A program made the position numbers and the translations under genes. This document shows, piece after piece, positions 11,538 to 26,176 of a DNA stretch of 64,000 bases. The first letter of the stretch is position 1, and each line of letters begins with the position of its first letter. This DNA comes from Circinella umbellata (Eukaryota > Mucoromycota > Mucoromycetes > Mucorales > Lichtheimiaceae), in the NCBI GenBank assembly GCA_025093555.1, contig JAIWNF010000020.1:496001-560000 (forward strand), in the 5' to 3' direction. The notes beneath the pieces were generated by a model. That model made no database searches and was not told the origin of the DNA. It saw nothing but the letters and a program-made list of their open reading frames with translations.

Positions 11538-13976
11538 ATGGCATCATCAAACGAACAAGTGACAAGCTTGTTCAACCAACTTCAAACTACATCTCAATCA
11601 GGTCAAGATGAACAAAGTTTACAACTTTGTGATCAAATTATAAAGTTAGAAGCTAATAACAAGTTAGCATTGAAATGCAAAGTGGTCACTTTAATTCGTC
11701 TCGGTCAATATACGAACGCGTTATCCCTTATTGCGCGTAAATTTAAAGACGACGATACTTTAGCTATTGAAAAGATTTATTGTTATTATCGAACCAATCA
11801 ATTACAACCTGCTCTTGAATTATTAAAGGAAGTAAAACAAAAACAACAAGAACCTGATCAAAGTCTTTTATTTTTGGAAGCTCAACTGGTAAGTATATAA
11901 TGGGTAAACTAAAACAAGAGTTTTTAATTATATTTCTATTTTTTTTTCCTTTTAGTTATATGCTCAAGATAATTATAAAGAGGCTATTCGAATTTATCAA
12001 CAACTTTTAGATATTACAAACAAAAGTGAACATATCTATGATGAAATTCAAGTTAATTTATTAGCTGCCAAGATGGGTTTGGCATTTTCTGATAAAAAAG
12101 AATCCACTAAAAGTCATATCAATGATGTAATTGTTGAATCATCTCAATATGAAGTTGCTTATAATGCTGCATCATTACATTTGGCTTGTGGTGAATTGGA
12201 TGAAGCTCGTAAACAACTTGAATCAGCACGTAGTAAGTTTTTTTTTGGTCTTTTCATTCATAGATGGTTTATAATAGAAAGAGTATGTGATACTTATTTT
12301 TGTATATCTACCTATATTATAAATAGAGGTCTGTCACGATAGATTGACAGAAGCTGATACACCTCAAGAAGAAATTGATGAAGAATTAGCAGTAATTGCA
12401 ACTCAATTAGCTTATACTTATCAACAACAAGGACGTGTTGATGATGCTATGGAAATCTATCAATCGGTGATTGATTCTGGGTATGGTATATATTCTAGTA
12501 TTTTGAAATAAATGAGTGGGATCAAATGAACTAAATATCAAAATGGTTATAAAATAGTGTGGATGATGCTAGTGTCAATGCAATCATATCCAACAACATA
12601 GTAGCAGTTCGTCAAAAAAAAGATCTTCAAGATTCACTGAAGAAAATTAAAAATGCTACTACAAAAGAAGCAGATGCTCGTTTGAAACGATACCAAAAAC
12701 GAGTGATATCCATGAATGAATCTTTGTTACATTTATACATGAACAAGGTAAAGGGAAAAAAAAAAGAAAGATAAGACAGGAAAACTCACAAGTCTAGAAT
12801 TTTTATAAACTGATCCCTATTTTGTTTTTTTTTGTTTTTTTGTCATAAATAGTATGATGCATGCCGAGATTTAGCTCAACGATTAATTCAAAAGTACCCC
12901 GAAAATGAAACCCTTTATCTTGTATTAGCCGCAGCAACATATCAACAACATAAAGCCGAAGCTGCCGTTGAAGAATTGAAAAAATATGCCGAAAAGAATC
13001 CTAAATCATTGGCTTTACGATTCGCTACGATTCAATTACAATTATTACAATCACGTCCAGCAGCTGCTTTACAAACTTTAGAATCTTATCTTTCCTTGAT
13101 TGATCAACAAAAGAATAAGAAAGAATATTATCAACCTGCCATTATCGCCTTATTAGTATGGTTATATGAACAAACAGGACAATCAGATAAAGCTATGGAT
13201 ACTTTAGATAAAGCATCCGCTTATTGGAAGATGGATAAAGAATTTGATTCGAATGCTGCACCTACATCCATTATGAAACAGACAGCGTCATTCAAACTTC
13301 AAACAGGTCGTTATAGTGAAGCTGCATCTGATTTTGAAGAATTGGTCAAGGCTGATCCAACAGATGCTCAAGCTGTAGCTGGTTTAATTTCAGCTTATAT
13401 TGAAGTGGATCCAGCAAAAGCAGAACAATATGGTAATGCTTTGCCTGCCATTGCTTTGGATCATTTGGATATCCCTGCACTAGAACGATCTGTTCCTGGT
13501 GTTAAACGTGGTTATGTTAAGAAACAACATGATAATAGGTAAGAAAATAAATGATGTTTTCAATTAGATAACATGAGAATATACATATATAATTGACAAA
13601 AAATAATATATATATATACAGTACACGTACAATTAAACCCAAGACAAAAAAGAAAAGAAAACCATTGCTTCCTAAACAATATGATGAAAGTAAAACAGCT
13701 GATCCAGAACGATGGCTTCCAGCTCGTGAACGATCAACTTATAGAGCTAAGGGTAAAAGTAAAAAAGCATTGGGTAAAGGTCCTCAAGGTTCTTTTGTTG
13801 CTGGTGGTGGTATTGGAAACACTGGTAGTGCAAATATTGGTGGTGGTGAAAAAGAACCATCATCTCCTGATACCAAATCAGAAACTAAGCCTGAAAGTCC
13901 TAAACCAGCAGCAACACCTGCTAAAAGCTCTCAACAAAACAAAAAGAAAAAGAAGAAAGGAAAGAACAAGTGGTAA
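11538..13976 (+). CDS. SRP72: Signal recognition particle subunit SRP72
   Basis: Six exons (11538-11888, 11956-12232, 12327-12480, 12558-12747, 12853-13538, 13622-13976) give about 670 residues, the usual length for SRP72. TPR-like helices run through most of the protein (for example LCDQIIKLEANNKLALKCK and YQQQGRVDDAMEIYQSVI). The conserved RNA-binding block appears near residues 555-590 as a Lys-rich stretch followed by ADPERWLPARERSTYR, the SRP72 signature. The tail is Lys-rich. In known systems SRP72 and SRP68 bind the SRP RNA and support ER targeting of secretory proteins. All splice joins keep phase, and the RKVCHDRLTEA join matches the family. Confidence 0.92.
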
Positions 13977-16665
13977 AGGAGATGGATGGGACTTTTGTAT
14001 TGATGATTTAATAATAACAATAAAAACCCAAGGTTATAATAATTTGGTTTTTTTCTCAACATGTTCATTTTATTCATTCATTTTGAGTAATAATAAATAC
14101 CAAGAAAATGTCATGTTGTCCATGGCAACCCATGTATTTAGATTAGATTATTGAATATTTTTCAGGGACCAAATACTTTTGTAGGTGTATTTTTATAACA
14201 TCTTGGCTCTTTCCCTTTTTTTTTTTTTATCAATAAGATTGGCTACACTTATTGATAGTTGAAAGTGATCGAAAATAAGCAAAAAATATATATACATTTC
14301 GACAAGCTATCTTTTTATAAATATTCTGTAATTTATTAAATAATAAGATTCACATTAAAAGAAATACCATTGTTGATAATTAAAAAAATGTTTGGTAAAT
14401 GTTCCACAGACAGGAACCGATCACATACCTGTCCGAGTCAAGAATAACTGGAGACTACAATAACTTCTCATCAAATACGTGGTTAACCATTAAACCGGTA
14501 TTTCGCTAAAGAGGTACATTTATGGAGAGTACCATTTTAAGAGAAAGTTACTGTACATAATATATATAATTTATACTACAATTAAAACTTTCATAGACAC
14601 AATATTAATCGTTTTTTTCTTATTTCACTTTGTAGTACGTATGTTAACGTACTTATCAACTCAACAATATATTACGTACGTACCATTGGATGATCAAGGT
14701 TTCTTCTATAAAGCAAACACACATCCAAAGTTTATCGACCGCATTATTCTTTTATTTCTTTTTTCTTCTTCAAATTCTTCTGACTTGTCATGAAAGTATG
14801 TTTTTAATAATAGGTTATGATATACGTAAGAAACTTTACTTTTCAATGGATCTACACACACAGAGAGAGGCATACGCACTATATATTTCTACGATTTCTT
14901 TTTACGTAATATGATATACTTTAAAAGATCCTATTTAGTAGTGTAACTTTATTTTTATCTTTTTGAAAACTACGTAGAGTAATATGATTTATGAACGAAC
15001 CTAATAAATATTTATTTCTATTCGTTATAATGGATTATGAATGTATGAATCTTTTTGCATACCTAAAAAAACCACAAATTGTGGGGGGTCTGTGCATTTT
15101 CGGAGTTGGTTTGTGAAACAATTGATGACAGGACTCGATCACCATTAAACTATTTAGCACTTTTTTTTCGTAAATTCACACTTAAGTTTAATATCTTTTA
15201 CTTGGTTTAATAATTTCTTCTGTGTTCAACTATATTCAAAGATCTTTGAACAGAATACTTAAGTTCCATAGCAACAAAAAATATGAAATGGACTGATGAC
15301 TTTCACTCTTACGTACTGGAAATCAAAAGTTTTTTGTTTTATTCATACGTAACAAACTATACATTATCGAATCATTATACTTTTGACAGCATATTAAGAA
15401 TAAAATAAAATAAAAAAAACTTTCCATTTTTTATATATATACTGATTATTCGACCATGTTATTGAAATTCTTGCTATGATCTCACACATAACCTATATTA
15501 TCATGTCAATTAATATGTAAACTATTCTTGATAAACATTTTTATATTTGCGTCTAATAGTACATCTATCATTATTATCAAACAAAAGACTACAGCACCCT
15601 CTATATATGGTACTTCAAATCTTTGTATTATATTATGACTTGGTATCAGATAATGGGTTTTCATTATACACTCTGCTCTTAAAGTGAAAGCACGTACACA
15701 ATTAGATAAACTGTCATTTCTTTTTTATCTTTATGTTTGCAACTTAAAAATCTAATTATATCTAATATTTCAGTATGTGTTCTATTGCTGTCAGCCGAGC
15801 CTCAATATTAGTATTTCACTACTAAACCGGTTGGTATAATTCCTCACATATTTTGATAGTAATCAGAATTTAATGTATATATACACACGTACATGTATAA
15901 ATATGTCTGACGAATGTTTCTTACACATATTTTGTTTGCCCGTTAACATGTGAAAAGAAGTTTCCTTTTAAAGATATATGTCTTTTTTTTTAAAAAAAAG
16001 AATAACCAGAAAGAAAATGAGCGGAAACTCATTTGTTGAAATAGAAACCATCGAAAAAATTAAGTTGTTGTGTACAACGTGGCCTCCCCACACAGATCTT
16101 TTTGTGAAACACATTGAGAAAAAGAAGCCCGCTTCCAATATTTTGAATTATGTCAGCTTTTTATGAAAAGTAAGAATAATAATCTGTGTGTGTGTGTGTG
16201 TGTATTTGCTACGTATTGATTATCGTATCATTTTTGAGTAGTCATTATTAGGAATATTTATTAAAAGTTTGATTCTTCTTGTATTTATAGACTGTATCAT
16301 AAAAAAAAACAAAGAAAAAGACCATTTTTTTTTATAGGTATATCAAAGATTTTTTTTTTGTCTTACTGTTGTTGTCTTTTGCTCACCAATCCTAATTCCC
16401 ACGTCGTAAAAACGAGAATCACTTGGTATGTCTATTAATATTATTATTGTAAGAAAGAAGTAAAATAGATTCAAAAGTGTAACTTGAAAAAGGAAAATAA
16501 AGGGGTTTCTTTTTTCCTTTCATTTGACATATATACTCGCTGGAACTTTGATAACTTTTGATCTATAACTCAACTCTTACATATACTTTTTTTTTAAGAA
16601 AGAAACTTGAATTCGTTCTTTCTCTCTCTTTCTCTTCTTTTGTACATATTTGCTTTTATAAATAA
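13977..16665. other. Intergenic region, about 2.7 kb, no supported gene
   Basis: AT-rich sequence with a short TG microsatellite (about 16183-16203). A 62-codon frame at 15978-16166 is the only non-low-complexity ORF. It has no family I recognise and no flanking splice structure, so it is not called. The last 100 bases carry a TTTCTCTCTC pyrimidine stretch, taken as the promoter of the transporter gene. Confidence 0.5.
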
Positions 16666-19497
16666 ATGAGACAACAACAAAAGAATTATGATATAGATGA
16701 TGAAACAATTCATCAACAAGAAACCAACGTTATAATTACAGAAGAGACGCATAATCAACAAGAATCGTCCAACAATGACAGTATAAATGCTAATAATACT
16801 AGCAATAATAATGACGATACATGGTCAATAACAACTTGTAACAAAAATGAATTAGAACATGATCAGCAAAGTAAAGACAAAACTCATAATAATAATCAAC
16901 CACAATCGAAAGGTTTATTTCGATTTTGGAATAAATTGAAAAGACGTATTGTAAATAATCAATCATCAACAACCATTGATCCTCGTAATTTTTCAACATC
17001 TAAAAAGCGTTCGATTATGATTCAAATGATGTTTGCTGCTATTGTGTAAGTTAAATATGACATCTTATTGACATAACTCATCAGTAGGTTCGGGAGTTAG
17101 ACTTTCTTTTTTCTTTTTTTTTACTAATCAATCATTTGTGATAAAATATATGCTCAATAATTGTAGTACACCGTTAGCAACTACAATTGCAGTAAGTTAT
17201 ATAAATATAAAGTATTATTTGTATAGATGTTGAATACATTTCAATACTTGATAATAATAATAATAATCAATCTATAGTTTCCAGCGTTACCAACAATGCA
17301 AAAAGACCTCGAAACCTCAGAAACTGCGATTAATGCAGCAACTAGTACGTACACTACTAAAATCAGCATGTAACAATGCTCTTCTTCTAAACAACAATTA
17401 TTTTCATTCATTTTATATAATGGGGTTTTTTTTTATATTTGATAACTAATTTTTTTTTGTTGTACAAACAATGTATAAATATAGCTTCCATCTATGTGTT
17501 CTTTAATGCATCGGTTGTAAGTTTTCCCTTTTTTCGACTTTTACTTCTCGTCAATTAATATAGTTTGTTACTAACCTTTACGATTCTTGATATCACTTAT
17601 TTTATTGTTATTATATATTTAGCCTATTATATGGGCATCCTATAGTGACGTTTATGGTATTTTACTATTATATACCTAACTCTTATTATTTCTCAAATGA
17701 GATTATGACATCCAAAATTAATACTATCATTTTCTTGCCTAGGTCGTCGACGTATCTATCTGATTTCTATATTAATTGCAACTATAGGAAATATCTGTTG
17801 TGCATTATCAATTAATATTGCAATGCTTATTGTGTTTCGAATCATGAGCGCAGTGGGTGGTTCTTCGGTACTGATCTTCTACATAAAAACTCACGAAAAG
17901 TATATAAAAATTAAGAGCTTTTTTTTTTCATATCTAACTTGACTATTTTTTTTATTTATTTTTGCATTAGATTTTAACAGTTGGTACAGGTATTTTGTCA
18001 GATATTTATGGACCTGGAGAGCGTGGACAAGCCTATTCATGGTTTGTTTCTGCTCCTCTTATCGTTCCTGCAATCGCGTAAGCTTTTTTTTTAATATCAT
18101 TGGATTGAAGTATATAAAATCCTTTTAATATATATATATAAACATACACTACATATAATGAATGACTCAATAGAAACTTATCAAAAAATAACTACTTTAA
18201 ATTATTTTTGAAATTTTTTAAAAACAGACCAGTTATAGGTGGCTATCTTACTGAAGGACTTGGATGGAGAAGTACGTTTTCCTGTATTGCTATTTATTGC
18301 TTTTGTATTTGGATAGTTATGGTATTTGCATTACCTGAATCAATTAGACGAGTCGAAACGTTTGATAATTTACCAACAGTAACTACAACAACAAAGAATG
18401 AAGTGTGCGAAAAAGAGGCAACAGAACAAAGGACAACGACCGTTGAAAAGGAAAAACAAAAACATGTCAACCCTTTATCGGCTATTAAACTTGTAAGAAA
18501 TGGAAATGTTGTTCTACCAGCCATCTTTGCTGGATTCTTGTAAGCATTTTTTTTAAACATTCCTATTTTATATACTGAAATAGTATACCTGACTTTATTC
18601 TTGTGTCATATTGATAATCATATAATATTATTTTATTAAATATATGAAAATGTAGATATTTTACGTTCTATATTATCAATACCAACATGACATGGATATA
18701 TACAAATCAGTATGGATTTAGTGCAGGTATTGTTGGCCTTTGTTATCTACCTGGTGCATTAGGTGGTATATGTGGTAGTCAAATAGCAGGAAGTATTTCT
18801 GATAAACTTTATGCGGCTGATATCAGAAAAGGACGTAAAGCATATCCTGAACGTCGTCTACATTATCCACTTTTTGGTTCTTCTATCGCTATATTTATTT
18901 TAAGTGTCATTGCATACGGTTGGTGTACAAATATGAATGTACATTTTGCTTATGGTCTTGTAGCACTATTTTTTGGTAAACCATTTTTTTTTTGTTTATT
19001 ACAATATACTAAAACAATAATAATAATCATACTCACTATACTAATAAATAATATGTTAGCCTTTGCAAGTTTGATTATCCCATCAATTATATTAGTAATT
19101 TATTTAGTTGAATGTTACCCAAAATACAGTGCATCCACAGCAGGTACATATAAACATTAAAAAAGACAATTACTGTCTATTTTATTTTTAATTATTAGTA
19201 GATAAAAAAAAGAATAATTGTCCAAAAAATGCCACTATATAATAATAATAATAATAACAAACTGCTCTTCTTTTTTTTAATGTGCAAATAATAGCATGTA
19301 ATAATTTAATACGATTCTGTTTGGGTGGTGTTGGAGCACTTGTCGCTTCTGATCTCCAATCAATAATGGGAAATGGTCCACTTCTCAGTATGTGTGCAGG
19401 TGTTACTTTACTTGGTTTTGGATTACTTGTATGGACAAAACAAAATCGAGCCAAATGGGCTAGTACGAAAACTGGTAGTGCAGAAGGATTGGATTAA
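16666..19497 (+). CDS. Major facilitator superfamily transporter, DHA1 (drug:H+ antiporter-like)
   Basis: Eleven exons join in phase (16666-17045, 17167-17191, 17278-17344, 17485-17516, 17623-17656, 17743-17867, 17971-18077, 18228-18539, 18656-18975, 19060-19143, 19295-19497), giving about 562 residues. A polar Asn/Gln-rich N-terminus of about 110 residues precedes the membrane domain. TM1 reads SIMIQMMFAAIVTPLATTIAFPALP. The loop signature ASYSDVYGRRR matches the MFS G-x3-D-x-G-R-R motif. SDIYGPGERGQAYS and PVIGGYLTEGLGWRSTF are typical of fungal DHA1 proteins such as Qdr/Flr1. A charged central loop precedes the second six-helix half. Three exons are only 25, 32 and 34 nt. The donor after exon 6 (GTACTG) is unusual, so that junction is the least certain. 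Confidence 0.85.
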
Positions 19498-20277
19498 CAA
19501 TAATTAATCAAATAAGAATTAGACACAACCTTTTTCTTTTTTTTTTTTGGAAAAACTAATTGCTACGTAATATTATTATGTAAAAAAAAAGAGCAAATAT
19601 CCTCCTCAAAAAAATAACAATACCTGTGTTGATATATATACAGTATATGTGACAACTTTTTTTTAATTCTTATTTGTTATAATATATTATACGACTATTC
19701 TTATTATAATTACGAGATAATGAAATCGACACTAACACTATTACCGACACATACTTACCATAGAAATAAGTATAGTCATTCCTCTCAATAAAAAGTAGTT
19801 AATTATACTATAGTACTTGGGATGGTAAAGAATTCAGATTCGTTTTGTTATAATATGATGGTATATCAATGGGGTAATCCTATTATTTAACTTTACATCG
19901 ACGGAATCGGGCCGACAATCCGAAACTTTATCTTAACAATAACGACAATGAGAATCTTAACAGTCAATACGTTGGGAAAAAATTACAAGATGCCATTTAT
20001 GTTTTATTTTTTTTATACATATTACTAAGCACAGATTATTATATTTATGTTTTTTTTAAAAAAAAAAAAATTACGAGTTATATCGTTATGCCTTTAACAA
20101 ATAAAGTAGAAATTCGTTTTAGTTTATATAATAATATAATGACTTCAACGATGCAATTTGTAATATTAGTACAAAAATGTAAAATATAAAAGAATCATCA
20201 ATTATCAATATGTTTTTTTTTATACTGAATATTTGTTGGTCTGTTATTTTTTACCCGGGTCAATATAATAGAGATCA
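19498..20277. other. Intergenic sequence after the transporter gene
   Basis: AT-rich, with poly-T and poly-A runs at about 20050-20068. No gene is visible before the transporter fragment at 20278. Confidence 0.5.
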
Positions 20278-20469
20278 TTGTTTGAGAAAAGCGGCATAGC
20301 TGACCAGATCTCCGATAAACTTTATGCAGCCAATATGAAAAAAGAAAAGCGCGCAAAAGTGTCTTTTAAAAAACCTTTTTGCTTATACTGGAATATATGG
20401 GGTCTTTTGTTTCTAGTTGATTTGATTTATGATTTGGTGTATTTATATAAATGGATGTTTTGCTTATAA
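20278..20469 (+). pseudogene. Decayed fragment of an MFS transporter, partial duplicate of the neighbour
   Basis: This stretch encodes GIADQISDKLYAANMKKEKR, which aligns with the intact transporter's QIAGSISDKLYAADIRKGRK. The DNA shares a 14-bp identical block (GATAAACTTTATGC) and further similarity through GGATGTTTTGCTTATAAATATG. No start exon or second half is visible, and the frame ends where the parent continues into a membrane segment. It is best read as the remnant of a tandem or dispersed copy about 1.5 kb downstream of the parent. Confidence 0.65.
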
Positions 20470-21452
20470 ATATGAGTTTTACTTTAATTTTTCTGCACTA
20501 TCTTCCCTCTATATATAATTATTAAGTTTTTCACTACCAAGTTTTTTTCCCTAATATAGCATATATGTAGAATAATTTTATATTGCTCTTATTGGTCAAT
20601 GATTAATTACTATCCGAAGAATAATAAATGATGGATGGATGAATGGATGATAGCGAATTTAAAATTAGATAATTTACGCCCTTGCATTATTTTGATGTAT
20701 TAAACAAGTAATAACTTTATTTTATTCTATAGGGCGATATCTGAACACCCATCATTTCTTATCTACAATCGGGCTATAGGCAAAGTGCCGGGGGACACTT
20801 ATCAACACACTATGTTTACTGGTTTTGAGTTGGTTATACGTATATAAATATAAATCAAAGCAGTATCAATTAAATTACTTATATTCCTCGGCAAGATATT
20901 AAAAAAGTACAATAAGAATGTTATAGATCATTTATTGGGTGTCATGCATAATTACACCACGTGCATATATTGGTTGGAGAGGGAAAGAAATAGGTAACGA
21001 CCCAGTTAACATAACAACAAAATCAACATTAATTCTGTTGCTAGACATCAGTGAAACCTCATGTAAACTATTATTAAATTCGTAATAAAAATTATGGAAA
21101 AGTAATGAAGTATACAAATTAACCCAATGAGCACGCGTTATAAAACCAAAAAAGAAAAAGAGTTAGCTGCATAATCCGTTATGCTAAAAAAAACTATGTA
21201 TATGAAAAAAAAAAAAAAAAAAAGAATTACGATGACATCACTCTAGGAAGTAAATTTCCAAATGTAGAGGGAAAAGAGGGAAGCGGAGAGAGACATACAA
21301 CGACGACCTGCTTCGGATTTTCCAAGCAGCAGCTTGGGGGGTTTTTTTTTTTAACTCTTGTTGCTGCAATCCAACTTTTTACTCTTTATTCCTTTTTCCC
21401 TCTTTGGGCTATTTTTTTTATATATAACATATATAAATAATATTACTATATT
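20470..21452. other. Intergenic region before the Rab gene
   Basis: No gene is supported. A poly-A run lies at about 21206-21222, and a pyrimidine-rich promoter (about 21355-21415) leads into the Rab start codon. Confidence 0.55.
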
Positions 21453-22810
<1,358 letters not shown>

Positions 22811-23656
22811 TAATAATTAATAATATTGGATAAATTAACAACAAATAACGTATACATCCTAAAGCAACGCACCCACAAACACACCCACAAACACATATCA
22901 ACAACATAACCCAACAAAAAAAAAACAGTAAAAGAAAGTAAAAGAAAAAAAGAAAAACAATAATAACCATGATTGCATTATTGTTCTCATACGCACGCAC
23001 GCACACATAAACACAAACACATATCAACAACAAAACGAAGTTCCTTTACGCTTTTTTTTTTATATAGTCTTTTACTTGTTCTTTTTTCCTTCTCCTTCTT
23101 CTTTATATAAACCCTTTATATGCAGTTATAACTCCAACGAACCTTTCTCTTTTTTTTTTCTCTCTTTCTTCTTGTTTTCTTTTTCTATATACAGCTCATA
23201 AATAATAATTATTTTCTTTTTCTTTTTGTGAGACTAGATTAATGAAAAAGGAAAAAAAAAATATATGGAAAATCTGAACAAGAAAAAAAAAAAAAAGAAG
23301 AGAGAGAGGTACTCTTTACATATTATATAAATATGCCCCTTTTCTTGTGTATCCCCTTATTTTGTACTTGATCTCCTTTAACATGAAAAAAAAAAAGACT
23401 TTGATTCTTGCTTTTTTTTTTTTTTTTTTTGGTGTCGCTGATTTTCTGATGTATGATTGAATAAGTGGTATTTATGTATAGTATTAAAAAATTGCAACAA
23501 GGAGGGGGGAATAGAAATAAATATGCTACTATATAAACTTGTTTATCTTATACATAGGATATAGTTAATTAATAATAATAATAGAGTAAAAGGGTATAGA
23601 GTATACAAATTTGTAAATGCGAGTGGAAGAGTTAAACATTATTAATATATATTCAA
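22811..23656. other. Intergenic region between convergent genes
   Basis: Contains CA-rich imperfect repeats (ACAAACACACCCACAAACAC at about 22874-22893, with a related block near 23003) and long A and T homopolymers. No gene seen. Confidence 0.6.
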
Positions 23657-25828
23657 TTAAAGAATGATACAATTTGCAACATGAGGCTGTCCCGCAGCTC
23701 CAGTAGCAATATCTGGACGACGACGTTGACGGCCAATAGTATTATATCGTCTTCGTGTATTGTGTTGAATATTATTATTATTACGTCGTCCTCTCAATAC
23801 TCGAGATTGATCACGTAAATTTAATGAAATAACATCTTCCTCTTCATTTCCTTCTTCTTCATTGTTTTCTTCATCCAAAAGTTGATCATCTCTCCAAGAA
23901 TAAAAACTTTTGATTGTAAGCATTGGACTTGCTTTCGCTAATGCTGAACGTACTCCCTTTTCTGTAATATTTGAACAATCCAATACTTCAACACTTAATT
24001 TTCTTGGCATTCTTAGCTTCTCTTCTTTTTGTATTTTTTTCTTTTTTTGTTGTTCTTCAGAAAGGGTCAGAGGATCCGTCGATTGTGTTGAAGCAGATGC
24101 TGGTGGTGAGGATGAGAAAAAACTAAAAGCTGAATCAGCTGATAATGGTGGTTGGTGTGATAATGTTGTTGATGTGGACGATGATCCTTCCGATGGTTGC
24201 TGTTCTTGTTGTTGTTGTTGGGATGGTGGCTGTGTTAAGAATACCGCAATAATATCCAATGCATCATCCGTTACAGTACAATTATCTAATTCTAAATGTT
24301 GAAGTTGATGACAAACACCATGTAACACAAGATGAGTAATTGCATCATCAGCGATCTGTGTACAGTTGGATAAACATAATCGGCGTAAATTCGGTTGATG
24401 ATTTGCTAACGATTTTACTGTAATTCCTGTAATTTGTTGTAAATCTTCTAAATCCAAATGCATCAATGTTCTTAATCTTGGTGCAAGATAACAAAATCCT
24501 TGATCTGTCAAAAGTACACATCCAGCTAATTCAAGATGCGTTAATTTTTTACAGTGAAGAGCAATATATCGAAGGGAAGCATCCGATAATCTTGCACAAT
24601 TGGATAAGTTAAGATGAGATAATAAGGGTTGTCCTTGTTCTTTTTGAACTAAAAAGGCTAATAAAGCATTATCTGAAAGTCCAGTACATGATGCAAGACA
24701 AAGATGACTCAATCGTGTCAAATGTTTTCCAAGAATAGTCATAGTAGATTCAGTCAGTTGTGGACAACCATTGAGTTTTAAGCATGTAAGCTTAGGACAT
24801 CCTCGTGCCACTGCTTGAACGCCCTGACCAGTCAGGTTCCGACACCATCCGATATTAAGTTTTTCAAGATCATTAAGTTGTTGACCTACAACTGTTAATG
24901 TTGAATCCTTGACTGTATCTAATCCTGATAAATCCAGTACTTGTAATTGAGATGCATTTTTTAAAAAACAAGCAATACTGTGAGTTGATATACCACGACA
25001 ATCTTTTAAATGTAATACTTGAACATTTGGACAATGATCCGATAATGTTCGTAACCCGTGTCCAGTCAGCTGAACACAACCTCTAGATGTTTGTTGTTAT
25101 TAATTGTTGTTATTGGCAATAATAATAAATAAATTATAGTTTTATAAATAACCTTATCACTATTTCTCTCTTTTTAATTATCATTGTCTTTGTTCATCTC
25201 CTTTCCTCTCCACATCTCCCCCCCCCAAAAAAAAAAAAACATAAATAAATAAATAAATAAATCATACCTAAAATTAACTACTCTCAGAAATTTTCCAGCA
25301 GCTACACCTAATCTAAGTAATTGTTCAGACGGTATTGCACTATAGAATGGTGTGACATCTATCTTGGTCCATAATGATCCATCAAATGCAAGTCGTTTCC
25401 ATTTTTGACACACCTTGTTATTTATATTAAAAAAATTAAAATTATTACTATATAATTATTATCGTTGGATTTTTTGGAATATTGTATGCATACCGCGGTT
25501 GCTTTTAAAAGCTCTTTTGCTGGAAGTTGACCAAAGATCCTGATTTGTAGTTCATCTGGCAGCCTAAGAAAAGGTGATAGAGGTTCTGTTATAGTTCCTG
25601 TTGTTGTCGTTGTTGTTGTCACTACTGCAGATCGTTGTATCTGTGTTGTCGTGGTTGATGTTGTGGTTTTTGTGGTAGTAGTGGTTGCTGGGCCTATTTA
25701 TCATTTACGTATAATAAAAATATTGTATTTATCAATACGTTAGAAAATAAAGAATTATATAACAAATGATAATAAAAACCTTTAATAGCAGTTATATTAG
25801 TAGCGTTTTGAATCAACAAGGAGACCAT
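23657..25828 (-). CDS. F-box/leucine-rich-repeat protein with C-terminal CaaX box (FBXL2/FBXL20-like)
   Basis: Minus-strand exons 25828-25780, 25693-25494, 25413-25268 and 25082-23657 join in phase to about 606 residues. A Thr-rich N-terminus is followed by an F-box (PFLRLPDELQIRIFGQLPAK, then VCQKWKRLAFDGSLW, about residues 50-95). At least nine LRRs of the AMN1/Grr1 type follow, for example CPKLTCLKLNGCPQLTESTM and LTHLELAGCVLLTDQGF. A Gln/Ser-rich insert and an acidic stretch precede the C-terminus, which ends CIIL, a CaaX box predicted to be geranylgeranylated. The F-box implies an SCF ubiquitin-ligase substrate receptor. The first exon is the least certain part: its donor would be GTTTTT. 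Confidence 0.85.
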
Positions 25829-26176
25829 CAATTAGTAAAAATAATCACAAAAAAAGGAAGAAAGGAAGAAAGGAAGAAGAAAAAGAAAAAAAGAAAAAAG
25901 AGAGAAAAAAAATGCAAGATAAGTCAAATGCCATGGCTTAAGAAGTTGTTGACAACCATGTGACGCTTTTGTGTATAAGCAATACTTTAACACTCTCTCT
26001 TCTCCCCCTCCCTTTCTTCACATCTAATTTACACTACTTTTTTTTTCTTTTTGTGCGTCTGAAAATAATTTAGCCGATCATCATCATCATTTTTTTTTCG
26101 CGTTTTATTATTGTTTTTTTTTTGGGCGTACAGCTTTTTTTTCCCGTACAACATAACTTTTTACAATTCAACATTA
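25829..26176. promoter_or_regulatory. Divergent intergenic promoter with CGCG box
   Basis: Spacer between the F-box gene (minus) and the Myb gene (plus). It holds a GGAAGAAAGGAAGAAAAAG purine repeat, a CT-rich block (about 25990-26020), and TTTTCGCGTTTT at about 26094-26105. The CGCG core resembles the boxes before DPB4 and the Aurora kinase. Function is inferred. Confidence 0.35.

Noticed and set aside
15978..16166. 62-codon ORF with non-repetitive composition
   Set aside because: No recognisable family, splice context or second copy in the window. One such ORF is expected by chance in 2.7 kb of AT-rich DNA.
23910..24302. 130-codon plus-strand ORF antisense to the F-box gene
   Set aside because: Mirror of the Gln/Ser/Thr-rich insert of the minus-strand protein. 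The sense frame has clear LRRs.
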